A DNA stretch of 56,847 bases from Branchiostoma floridae (lineage: Eukaryota; Chordata; Leptocardii; Amphioxiformes; Branchiostomatidae): contig NC_049985.1 of NCBI RefSeq assembly GCF_000003815.2, forward strand, positions 12,738,675 through 12,795,521, in the 5' to 3' direction. The notes under the pieces were generated by a model that made no database searches, had not been told where the DNA came from, and saw only the letters and a list, made by a program, of their open reading frames with translations. Position numbers and translations under genes: made by a program. Positions 1 to 11,900 of the stretch are shown in pieces (the first letter of the stretch is position 1; the number at the start of each line of letters is the position of its first letter).

Positions 1-1056
1 CTGTGTAAGTTGGTCAAATAAATCTGTCAAATAAAAGCTTACACTTGCCAGTATAAACTCCATGACATGGTTTACTGGATATGCGAAACAAGCTAACAAA
101 AGCCCTGAATAATCACCACTAAATCAAAGCTTTTATGACAACTGTTTTGTCCATTGTGATTCAGTGATTACCCTTTACCTGATATATGATTGTATTATAC
201 TCCTTTTGCGAGAAAATAATGGTTTAACTGTACTTACCATTGATTTGATACTTAACAACATTGAAGTTGTTTGTTTTTCACAATCTTTCTATCTTCCCCT
301 CTCAACTATCAGACACCGAATTCTTAGTATCTTTTTGTCAAAACATTTCATGGCTGACACAGTCATAGTTATGGGTCAAGATTGCCACCCTTTTGTAATT
401 TGATAACCACAATGTTAAATCACCCAGGGCTATCTCCTATACATGTTCCTCCATTCTAGGATAGAAAGTTGCCTCTCGGGACAAATAAAAACTTAACCCA
501 ACTGGCCAAAAAATATGAACTTCCCAACATGAAATTGTTGAAAGTTTTTATGAAAAAATGTGAATGAGACAGAAAAATATTCAAAGCTGGAGACAGCCCT
601 GGTTTGTTACAACCCTGATTAGTATTGTGTTATTCATAGTTCCCCATGGAAACCCTCTGTTGGCAGGAGTGTGTCAGTGACTTGAGAAACAGTATTGTTG
701 GTTTCTGCAGTATGAAAGGTCTCTGTTGCAGTTAAGTGTTTGGCATTGATGCGTAACTATTCTGATTCATCAGTGTACGTCATACTCGTGGGGCCAAAGC
801 TTTGTATCTGTTTTTTGCCATCATGGTGTAAAATTCCTTGTAAATCATCATCATCATCATCGGCATTCGCATTGGCCAAGCATTAAAAGTTCATGTCAGA
901 TCAGCCTCAGTTGCTGCTTGTGTGTGACAATGTCTCATGTGGCTACTCAAGCCCAGGGCAGTACAGAAAAGTCTGGAACACTAAAATCTTTATAGTGCAG
1001 TGAGGTGGGTGGTAAGCAAGGGAGGAGGAGCCACTCTTTTTGTTGCTGTCTCTTAG

Positions 1057-1652
1057 TGGGTGTGCCTAAACACCACAAACGACCACAAACGACTCAGAAA
1101 CACCACAAACGACCACAAACGACTCTAATATGCAGATGGGTCAACAACCTTGTGTGGCGCTCCGGAGACATTATTTATACATTTATGAATTTAAAAAATG
1201 CAGCAAGTCCTACGTATTCACCAGTGATTTCGAGTTAGTCCGCCGGTTTCAAGATCGAAGCGCTGTCAATGAATGCATGCTTGCATTTGAGGCTGAAAAA
1301 CACTTAGTATACAAGTATTATAAGTTGACAATGATAGAATAGTGCCATGCTATAATCTATGAACCAACAGCTTCCATAATTTCATCGCCATGTCGTCTAT
1401 GGAACCGAGGAAGGTATCGAGAACTTCCCCATGCAGACCCCTAGCACGGGCGATCCAACATGGTGGTCAAGAATTGCTTCGATCTTGAAACCGGCGGACT
1501 AACTTAAAATAACTGGGGAATACGTAGGACTTGCTGCGTTTATTTTAAATTCATGTGTAAACAATGTCTCCAGAGCGCCACACAAGGTTTCTGGCCCATA
1601 TACACTGCATATTAGAGTCGTTTGTGGTCGTTTGTGGTGTTTAGGCAGACCG
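1057..1652. mobile_element. Foldback/MITE-type DNA transposon, 596 bp, with 8-10 bp target duplication
   Basis: Long inverted arms (about 1064-1261 and 1471-1647) share the order CCTAAACACCACAAACGACC, a CTCTAATATGCA block, a block containing TGTGTGGCGCTC, a CCTACGTATTC block and a CGCCGGTTTCAAGATCGAAG block. The 5' arm carries an extra tandem copy of the CACAAACGAC segment. TCTCTTAG flanks the element at 1049-1056 and 1653-1660, and the match extends to GTCTCTTAGT. There is no transposase frame, so it is non-autonomous. The 8-bp duplication fits a hAT-like mobiliser, but that class is inference. Confidence 0.75.
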
Positions 1653-3741
1653 TCTCTTAGTCTCTGCCTCACAGCGTCGGTGCTGCTCCATGTAAGTCAA
1701 GCGAGTGAAAAAAAAAGAAAAATTCAGTAAAAAAAATGCTGCTATATAATCCACAGGACTAAACATCCAGTCCATTCTTTCCCAGGCTTGACTTGTCCTA
1801 TGTTCACCACTAGCAAGACTGTAATAGACAATTAATGCCATTTCAATCTTGTTTAAAGAGGGAACAAGAGTGTTGTGGCCCCATGCCCTGACCATGTGCC
1901 CCTTACCCTGGAGAGCAGATCCTCTGGCAACCATAAATTTCTGATTGACCAGGGATGCTCTTGGGTGACAAGAGGCCACAGTTTGGTTTGTTTTTTTCAG
2001 AACAGGCAAAAAATCAATGTACTATGTAACGTTATGTCATCCACACAATTAAGTCAGTGTGGCCTAAGGTTACATAATAGTCCTACCACCCAAAGGTTAC
2101 AGTGTAAGGTTCAAGGACACTCGAACAAGCTGTCAAGTGATCAAAAAACATTACAGATTTATGACTCAAAATTTATGACCCACCATGCCCTAAGGCACAT
2201 TAAGGTATTGTTCCTTTACACACTATAAAGAACTGTCACCCAGGACTATAAGGTGTTGTATGACAAGTATCATACTACACTTTTTTATCTTCGTAGACAA
2301 GGTTGAATTTTGTTTTATGTTTGTATGTGGATGGACGGTATACATCGAGAGTGCCTGGATAGATAATCTTGACATATAAGCCATATGTGATGAGACCCCA
2401 AAATGACTAGATTTAGGGATGGCGAAGACTTGTGCTGGAGGCAACCATGGTCCCTGACCCTCTTGATGAGGATGAGGATGGGACTTCATGTAGGTGAGGT
2501 GAGGTGAGTGCTGCTGTGGAACATCCGGTTTTGATATCTTGTGTTCTGGACCTGCTACCAGGTTGGGAGTAAATAGTTATTAAGGAAGAGAGAAAATGGT
2601 GTAGGTTTTTCTACCCCTCAGGGGCTTTTGGGGAACTACTGGAGCCAAAAGAGTAATTCAAGAAATTTCAAAGGGGTTGGATTGTGAGATTGTGAGAAAA
2701 GGTTAGAAGGGCATTCTTGGTTAAGACAAGACTGCTATATTATTTTGGACAACTTCTGTCATCTGGGCATAGAAGATCACATAACTGATATGATTTAAGA
2801 AAATGGAGCTGTTTTGCATAATCAAAAAGAAACACTCAGCAATTAAAGGTATGATGTGTAGAACTCTAGTTTACCAATGTAACATTTATGATGTCCAAAT
2901 TCTAACAACCCAGTGGGTCTTATCTTAACCCAGACATATTGTTTTCCATACCTGCCCTACATGTCATTCACTAGGGAAACAAATTGGGGAAAAGGTGCTT
3001 TTTTTTTTACAAAATTGAATTCAGAGATCGATGCAGGAAGAGCAGAGACTGCCCGTTCAGGTGATCGATCTCCCTGTCCCAGAAAGTGAGTCATGGCCAT
3101 CCATTCCTTTGCATGTCTTGTCCTGTACATGGCTACGTAGGTCAACGTACTGTAGGTTACATGCCTGGATTGGATGATTTTGCTATGGTTCTGTGGCCCA
3201 TGATGCCAAGTCCTGAGAACATATGTAATGCAAAGACATTTATGAGAATTTTCTGTACAATCTCTTTGCTCTTTGTTAAAGCAGTGTTACAGATAACAGT
3301 AGCACTTTTGCTTAATGTAGCTGAAATGATTCAAAGAGGACTTTCAGGACTATGGGTATGATGGCCACAGGCAAAATACGAGAACAATTGATGATGCAAC
3401 ACTGAAAGAAAAGTCAGTGATTCGGAAAAAAATCGTGTCACCCTTCAAAGTGGCGTAAAAAATTGGATGACTCTCTAAACTTAGACATTTTGGTCAAGGC
3501 AGTTTGATAAGGGGTCATTGAGGTGCTTCAATGCACTGGCCATCAGTACTTACTGTGGAAACCTGCTGGTTTCAATTGATTGGTTTTCTGAATCTTAGTA
3601 CAAATGTATCTGTACCTGACTTGTTAGGAGACTGTCCCAGAAATGGTGTCAAGACCTAATGCACATAGAGATGACAGTGTATCATGAGTCACTGCTCGTC
3701 CGGTTGGCTAATTTATATGAACATATAGAATACAACAATAG

Positions 3742-3952
3742 TACTGTAAATGCAGAAAATTTCGCGGTGGATTAATGTTCGTGGTTTCGGGGCGGCCGAT
3801 TCACCGCGAATTTAAAACTACTGCAAACATTTTTCCATAACAGTTAGAGACTACAATACATGGTGCTACCGCAAACTTAAAACCACCGCGAAAAGTCCAT
3901 TTTCCCGCTACTGCGAAATTAAATCTCCGCGAACTTAAATGCATTTACAGTA
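3742..3952. mobile_element. MITE with TACTGTAAATGC inverted ends, copy 1
   Basis: The ends are TACTGTAAATGCA and its near-perfect inverse TGCATTTACAGTA. Inside are inverted runs of TTCGCGG/CCGCGAA and ACCGCGAAAA. It is about 211 bp with no coding capacity. A second copy lies at 23804-24013 inside intron 4 of the PAR bZIP gene, which confirms a dispersed family. The terminal TA may be the target duplication, as in Tc1/mariner-type insertions, but this is not certain. Confidence 0.75.
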
Positions 3953-4695
3953 TTCCGTATCACCTAAGGTACCAGCCCGACCGCGGGTAGGATCGGCCGA
4001 AGGGTCATTCGAACCGCAGGTGGGCTGGGACCGAGGGTGATGGGGAATACACCATATTGTACTTCATTCATAACCATATCACACCCATCTGAGAAAACAC
4101 ACCTGGTCCAGAAGTTGAGAAATTTTGTGTTTTTTAACTACTAGTAATTTGCAATGTCGGGTAATACAGTAGTAATTCCAAAGTCCAAATCTAGTAACGT
4201 TACAGCATGACACTGGGGATTCAAACAGGTATTCAGAAATTCAATTCCCATTTCACTGAATCCCAGAAATATCTAACACCAGAACTTATCAACTACGTAA
4301 GGCCCAACCATTCCAATGGAAGAACACTGTACAATTATGCAACCACATAGTCTACAAACTGGAGCTAGAATAAAATGGATTCTAAGCTACAGGAAAACAT
4401 CACTTCAGTCTATCTTTACTATTCATGAACACTCCCTTGAAAGTGACAGTGATGGCAAACCATCATGCATTTTGGAACACCGAAAAGTAATTGATTAATT
4501 AGTTAACATTACAGAAACCAGCTAGGAATCTCATCAAATTCATTCTTGGGTCTGAGCACAACCTAGTAGTAGAACTGGCCGCGACACTCTTTTTAACAAG
4601 TTACCTGTAATGAACATGTATATCATCCGATACCTGTGACAGGTTATCTCCAAGCAGATCTCTATTGGGCAAAACAGTAGCCATAGGCCAAACTA

Positions 4696-4908
4696 TACTC
4701 TCCAAGCAGAGGTTAGGCTCAGGCTGTTTTTTAAACTTTTTTTTAGTCGTTTTTATCGGGCTTTCTATTTTTTTTTTAATACCTTGCTGTGTCAAAACCT
4801 GGCTGCGCCAGCGTACTTCAAGAAAAATGACAAAATAGAAAGCCCGATAAAAACGACTAAAAAAACGTTAAGAAAAACAGCCGGAGCCTAACCTCTGCTT
4901 GGAGAGTA
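4696..4908. mobile_element. Palindromic element with CTCTCCAAGCAGAGGTT ends
   Basis: Two arms of about 75 bp (4696-4771 and 4832-4908) are near-perfect inverse copies around a ~60-bp loop. They begin TACTCTCCAAGCAGAGGTTA and end with the inverse ACCTCTGCTTGGAGAGTA. The arms contain CGGGCTTTCTATTTT and its inverse. The same ends occur on a different palindrome at 30841-31057 and as a lone end at 6744-6761, so the motif marks a family. Non-coding. The transposon class is unknown to me. Confidence 0.7.
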
Positions 4909-5480
4909 CCAAACTACCCAACTGACCACCGATGGAGATCAGAAAACAGGTGCATTTAACAACATTGATAGCTTCAGATTTGTAAATTACATTTGTAATT
5001 GGCAATGCAAAATATTTCAAATAATGTGGGATCTATTAGTTAGCCTGCATCCACCATTGTTTACCCTAACCAAGGAGGTTCCTTTTTTCAACCTCCTTGC
5101 CCTAACTGTACTGTAATGTTTTGCTTCCACCTCACTCCAATCCGAAAATTATGTTGTCTCCCTCCGGCATCATTCCTTATTGACTGAAATGCGTCAGTGT
5201 TGCCTTGGCTACCTGCTGGCTAGTGCTGCTGCCATGTTGCCTTGATAAATATGTAGTGACTGAGAACAATTTCATCTTCTCCCAGACTTGACCCAGTAAG
5301 AACAAGATATAAGTTGTTTATTTTATAGCGCCCTTGATGTAACCAAGAAAACATCAAGGGTAATGTCGTCACGGGATCGGGAATGAAAAGCACAGCTTCT
5401 TCTTCTTCTTCTTTCGGTTGTTGTGCAGTGACTTCCAATTTCCCCAAATCTATCCTATCTGTTATTATTTAATGCCCACC

Positions 5481-5828
5481 TACCATCCCTGAAGACCATA
5501 TCAGTGCCCCTACTTGCATATTCAATATGAGGGGGCCTGGACTGGATGGAGCAACATACACCGGCCAACAAATCCGCATGGCTGGCACGTGAGACGCAGG
5601 AGCTGCCATAGAAACGTCAACACTAACCGCGAACAGCTGACCAATCAGCTGCAGGTTCATCACCTCATGAACATAATTTATGAAATCTTCCCAGATGGGC
5701 GGAGTTACCCAGTTTTCCTAGAAGTACATGATCCAGCCTGCACAGGTACTGCAGGTCGTAAAATATCGGGGTCGTCTTGCACGTTGCTTTCTCCATTGCA
5801 AGGGTTAATTGCTTGTACCGTGAAGAAG
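5481..5828 (+). promoter_or_regulatory. Candidate promoter and 5' UTR of the PAR bZIP gene
   Basis: A canonical E-box CACGTG is at 5586-5591, and a CCAAT box in the NF-Y-like context GACCAATCAGC is at 5641-5645. Local CpG density rises towards the start codon. The positions would suit a transcription start near 5700-5760, but no start site can be read directly. In vertebrates Dbp, Tef and Hlf are driven by CLOCK:BMAL1 through E-boxes, so the E-box is of interest. CACGTG also occurs elsewhere in the window by chance. The coding frame stays open upstream to in-frame ATGs at 5667 and 5514, but that sequence shows no family resemblance. Confidence 0.45.
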
Positions 5829-5946
5829 ATGTCAACTGGAACATCGGCCCGGGTGAACATAGCGGCGAATCTTGGCGGCATGACGCTGAAATCGCTGCTG
5901 GAAAATCCCAGCGTTCTGAAGCCGCCTCCGGAGCCCAACCAGAATG
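5829..5946 (+). CDS. TEF/HLF/DBP: PAR bZIP coding exon 1
   Basis: It encodes 39 residues from [10 protein letters not shown], plus one base of codon 40. The start is chosen at 5829 because of the purine at -3 (GAAGAAGATG) and because family-like sequence ([18 protein letters not shown]) follows closely. The donor is GTGAGT at 5947. Confidence 0.88.
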
Positions 5947-8900
5947 GTGAGTGTTTTTCTGCTGAAATTCCTGGTCGGGTGCAATGTGTCGTGTGTCTGG
6001 AACTTTCCAGTGGACAACACAGACATGCCATAATTCGCCACCCTAGACAGGTCCGCTCCTGGCGACAGGAGGAAGGAAAATGTCGGCTGCATATATCTGA
6101 TGGAAATCAGCTTTCTGCTGGCCAGCTCGTGATTTCCATCACTGTTGACATCTTGTTTTCAGTTTGTAGCTTTCACCATAATTTGGCGGGTGCGTTATTT
6201 TTGCCTTCACACGGCCTGTCCATGGTTCGTGTATTACACGAGCGCATCCAAAATGTAGAAACATAATAACGATCGACAACAGTCCTGTTCACCATTTTTG
6301 TTTATAAAGTTTAGCCAGGATGTTGTCGAGCTGTCACGCCTGTCGGCTAGACCAAGTAACGTTAATATCAAACATCTGTGAGTAAATTGCCCAGTGTCTC
6401 CCCATGGACCACACAGGCATTCGCCAAGTAGGGGTTGGTGGGGAAGATGATGAATTTGTCTGTCTCTCACATCTCTGTTGTTGTTGTTGATGATGTCTTT
6501 GTTTTACGTCTATTTCTCGGCAAGAAATGGACTCCTTGGTGCTTCTAACAACTTGAACGTTACTCTACTCTACTCTTCTCACTGCATGGTGCTTCTTAAT
6601 CTTAGTTGACAAATTTTCATTGGTGCTTAATTGCCTCCTTAGCAAATCTTTCCAAACCTCTCATTTTTTGAAAGCACTTCCCAACGTTGGTGAGTGCAGA
6701 CAGAAAACTGGAGATATGAGGTGCTGGGCATAACCTTCCCCACCAACCTCTGCTTGGAGAGTAGCAAGGGCAGGGTCAACATGCCAGCTCTTGGGCTCCA
6801 GGGCCAACATTGCCTTTGACACTCAGCCCTGAGGAAGATTCAGACAGTTTCATGAAATGTTGCTCTTGCTTCTAATTGGCAGTGATTCTTTTTCACTGGA
6901 TTGACATATGGTTCATTAACCTGTCATCGTATACATATACAGGAGATTCAAAAATGATTGATGACCAGGAGTTTCCTGCAGTGTAGAGAGTCCTGAACTT
7001 ACATGTATTTCAAAAGCATGTTTAGGAATTGCAATGAAGGTTTGAAACTGAAGGTAGCTGTAGAATCTATGTGAAATAATGTAAGAATAAGAAGATAGAT
7101 CATAGGGTTGAACCTACTTGGATGTTTATTATCCTGGTCACAGTAAGGTCCCATCATCTCAATCCACGCATCGATTTACACAGTCAGGTTATTCGTCAGC
7201 AGGCAGGGAACGTCTGGAGTTGGAAGCAGAAAGATGCATCATATTCAAACCTAGTCTGGATTTGAGACTGGGCTGGGGTCTGGTATCCAGGCTAGTTCAA
7301 ACTCAGCAATTTTGCTTTGGGCCATGTCAACACAGCCTCACTACGGCCTGTACTATCCATACTGATCAAAGCTATCTTTTTTTCCATCAAGTTATAGAGT
7401 TGGCAGAGTCCAATCTGTTTAGTATTCAGCCATGATCAACAAGAAACGGAGGGCTCCCTTGCCCATTTGCCTTTAGTTTGAATTGCTGTAATAATGATTT
7501 GGACTAATATGAAATTAATGCAACATACCAGTAGTTTTTTTTCTATTCCTGATGTTGCTTTTTTTCCTCCCTCTTGAAGTTGATATGACCAAGGAGACCT
7601 TTTTATCGACATTTCTGGTAACACTTCTGCCGCCTTCAACCAGTTTTGTTCAACATATTCATCTGCTCTGTTGCCCGTAATTCAGAGTCTGCCAGACTAC
7701 AGCGCATGTCAAGCCAGTCTAGCGACCTGAAATTACCAACGCCCCCGTTTGTAATAAAATGAATGAAGATTGCTGAAACGTCATTATCAGACTTGTTATG
7801 CCACTGTTACTGTGAAGTACGATATAGAGTTTAACTGATAAGGTTGGCAGGAAATCATTTCTGTTTTACTGACAGCTGGGCTTCCATACGTTTAATTTTT
7901 ACAAAGACTTGCCATGATCCTCCCCACCAAAGCTGTGTAATCTGATGCCTTGAGGCATGGATTGCTCACAACAAAGCCTCCAGTACACTGACTTTGTAAA
8001 CTGAAGGTCGTTTAAAATGTTTTCCAGGAATTTGGATAATAACTGATTCAATACACAGTGGAGAGGGAAATTGGTGCATTGTGGGAGCCGTTTCAGGGTT
8101 CTATGCATTTGCTGAAAAACATTCCAACGTCTGAATCGGCTTGAAATTGCATGGCTGCTGTTAGTATATTCTTGTATTGTGATAAAATTTTGGTGGGCAG
8201 GGAGGGGATAGCTTCTTGACGATTGAAATGACAGTTTCCATAATCCTCTCGTTATTTTTGTTGCCCTCCTACTCCTAGTTTTCCCCAAACAGGTGACATA
8301 TGTTACTCCATGTACAATATTTTGTCCAATTTTATCAATTTCTTGCATCTTTAATGAAGTATGGCATGGAAAACCAGTTGTACAACGTGTCAGAACAAGT
8401 AATAGTCACAATTTTCATGGATTTAGAATGGTTCAATTGAATCTTTATTTTTAGAAACCTAGTCAAAGGTTGTCATATCAAAGGAAAAATTGTATGCTCT
8501 ACTGCAAACAAGTCTTTTGGTAGGTGTCCTTACGGATTTGAGGAGTGCTTTCATCTTAAGGCCATTCATGTAGCCACACACCTGGTGTCCTATGTTCAGA
8601 GTTAAGTGATGTGCAAGGTTGCCTACAACAGTACATAACGTGTCTCTAAGAATAGCCTGTAAATGTCATCAGTATATATATATATAGAGAGAGAGAGAGA
8701 GAAATGTTGACTCTTCCACAGTGTGGTTTCTGAATGGAAGATTTTGTTTTAAATGGAAGCAATACAAAATGATACAATGCTCCATTTCAGTAAGGGCTTA
8801 AACTTTAAAGGATGTTTCAATTTAAAGGCATGTATGCAATTACAGAGAGAGCAACAATGCCCTGCCTTAACAGAATGAGAGTTAGTATAAGACTTGAAAG

Positions 8901-11900
8901 AAAGAAAACAAATTCCCACATTGTTTGTGCTAGGTGTCATGCATGTTGTCACACACATATCTACATAATATCTTATTCACTTTATAATAAGTTTATTCTT
9001 TTCACTTGGCTTATATTTTGCACCGTGATAATGTCAGCTTGTTTTACATCGTGCTGGCAGCATCATCTGATGGGACTTTAACATTTGAGTGTGACTTTAA
9101 TTGAAGGGTAGGATAATAATAGGGGAGTTACTCCCTGTCTTGTGTGCCCTAATGCCTCAGCCTCAGAATTTCAATTGCTTGTCACTAAAAGGTTGGAGTC
9201 ATAATTCATAAGTGACAGGCGGAGTCCAAGCAGGGGCATATACTATATACTTATAATATATATTATAGAGGATGGATCCAAGTTCGACTAGGAACAGAAT
9301 AAGGTGTGAGCCAGCCTTTGTGACACTTCAAATTACGACACCCAAAAAAAAGTTTTGTGTCAGGCATTCCATATCAACAAACTCAGAATTGACAAAGGAT
9401 GCCAAAGAGCTTAGTATATAAATACAATCTCTAGAATTTGTTTGGCTGTCCTTCAGTTACCATGAAGAAACCGATTGAAGAGTATGTTTGGCAATAATTC
9501 AGACCTATGATCTGTCATGTATGTTAACACTGTAAATGGGGGATTTAGTATCACCAGACCTGGTAGATGGAAGAGAACTAAATGTAAGACTTGTTTACAT
9601 TAACTCTATAATTCCACCAGATGCCATAGTGCTGCCTTAATCAAGAAAAAATAGAATTTAGAGTGATTTAAAGAGATGTGCAATTGCGACATCAGTAATC
9701 CTGAGGTTTATGCACTTAAGATGCTCAAGACAATCTTCAGAAGGCCTAAAAGAACTTTTTATTACTGTGGTATTATGGCACCCAGTGGAATTGTTGTTAG
9801 TGTCATTAGTCATTTAAAAGTAGTGGCATAGGTAATCAGACCATTTTTTAGATTACACCAATAGCCGTTCCCGGCCAGTGCGCACCAGACATCACCTGTT
9901 CTACAATGTGCAGGATGAACATGTTGGAAAACGTGACTGACTCACAGGCCAAAACAAACACTTGAGTCAACATGACCTACATGTACTGTAGCAACAATAG
10001 GTTAAATCTTAACTAGGTATGCTAATTAGTATTGGGGTCAGCTTGTGGTCATCCATACTATAGGTTAGTGACCTCTTGATGGTGTTGGTATGACTCACTG
10101 TATTGTAGAGTTTTACTAATTCTTAGGAAACTTTATTTCTGTAACCTCTTACTTAAAAGTTAGTTACACACAATCTTGGTTGCAAAATTTATGCAGTTTC
10201 TTTGTCAATTTGATTATTTTCTTTATCATTTCCTGAAAAACTCAAATCAGCCTGTTAGAAACATTTTGGGTTTGTTTATATTCAGGTTTTACTAGATGAC
10301 AATGGAAAACTTTATCCATAAACAAGACCAATAACAGGTTCATTGGGGTCCAGGGACTTTTGGGACTATATAACAACTAAAAGGTGTAAGGAGAATGCTA
10401 TGGGAGAAAGGCATTTGCTGGCAAGTAGAAACTTTTTATAGCAGTTAGTTCTCACATGTTAAGGTATTCCACCTGGCTAAATTGGCATTTTGAACTTCTA
10501 ATATTATTTTCTCATTATTGAATTAAGAAAGAGAGAATAGAGCCGTAACGAATATTGGTAGATGGGCAAGAAAGAATTCTAAATTTGATTTTTTTTGGCC
10601 ATATTGATGACGTCATCAGGTTTTATTGCCCCTAATATTATTTTTTTCTATGACAAAATACAGCAATTTGGTACATACGGGTTGGGGTTTTGTGCGCGTT
10701 AAAATTTGCGCGTTAAAACTTGCGCGTTAAAAACCTGCGTGTTAAAATATGCAAATTAGCTGATTCCCTGGGGATTTGAAATTTTTTTGCAGTTTTAAAC
10801 TTAAAAGCTTGAAGAAGATAACACAAAATGAAATTAAGTATCATATTGTTGCATTCTAGAGTACAAATATCCCTTTCCAGGAGTTTTAAAGTGATTTTTA
10901 AACGTTAAGTTTTAACGCGCAACAAAGTTTGATATTTGCATGTGAAACAATCTGCTTTAGAAAAGATGAAATGAAGCGTGTAGAATGGAAAAAAAGCCTC
11001 AAGCAGTTATATCTTATGATATAAAGCCTCACACTTGTCATTTTTCCATGTATTTGTGTCTAATTCAAGTGATTTTGAAATCTTCTGGATATGCAAATTG
11101 ACCTATTCCCAAGGGACCTAAAAATTAGTGGCTTTTCAAACCAAAAATTCAGGTAACAGATGTAAAATCATATCAATATTATAATGGGGTCACATTTTTC
11201 TGCCTAAGAATTTCTCAATGCCCAACTTAATTTTTTAACGCGCAGATTTTTTACGCACACGCAAATTTTTAACGCGCAGAAAACCCGTTCCCGTACATAC
11301 CACTGCAATGAAACTATGTATTTCATGTGCATAATGATGAAAGCTACAAATTCATGGTTGTGCAAATTGACATCTACTAATGATCTGTAGTTATTAAAAA
11401 ATGATTTTTATTAATCAGATTTGCATAATATATGACTTCAAATACACACTTTTGTACCAAAATATGAAATCATTTCATTAGGTAGGGCAGGCTTGCAGAT
11501 TTGCCAAGCACGATTTATATGAATTCATTCAATTCAATTCAATTGTTCGCATGCATCATTTGTTGATGCGTGGCGGCTACAGACAGTTCAGACAGTTCTC
11601 ACCACGTTGTTCTGCACTGGGCATAGACAGTCCAGTCGGATCTGGGGACCCCCAGCTCCTGGAGTGTGTTGAAGACCTGATCTTCCCATCTCCCTCTGAA
11701 TTCATCATCAGTCAAAATCACATATGTTGCAATTTGCATTTCCTTTAGAAAGCTATTGTTGGATTGCCTCAATAATTCTGCAAATTGTGTCCAAAATCAT
11801 ATAAAATATGTCTGATGATATGTGTGTCAACAGTGTGCATGTTCCGTCATTAGCCACTAAGGTATCATATATTTATCTCATTAATTATGGAAATTAGGCA

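Larger units (their letters stand above)
1..5480. other. Upstream intergenic region of the PAR bZIP gene
   Basis: No exon or gene could be supported here. The short open frames lack family resemblance and plausible splice signals. The region is AT-rich and holds a short TCA microsatellite near 845-865, a foldback element at 1057-1652, a MITE at 3742-3952 and a palindromic element at 4696-4908, each listed separately. A perfect match to the D-box consensus (RTTAYGTAAY, minus strand) is at 2069-2078, about 3.7 kb upstream of the PAR bZIP start codon. Apart from these the stretch shows nothing I can name. Confidence 0.6.

Noticed and set aside
5514-5828. N-terminal extension of the PAR bZIP protein from upstream in-frame ATGs
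   Set aside because: The extra 105 residues show no family similarity, and the E-box and CCAAT box suggest this is promoter and 5' UTR.
7899-8348. 149-codon open frame on the minus strand in intron 1
   Set aside because: No family resemblance, no plausible splice partners, and such lengths occur by chance in a window this long.
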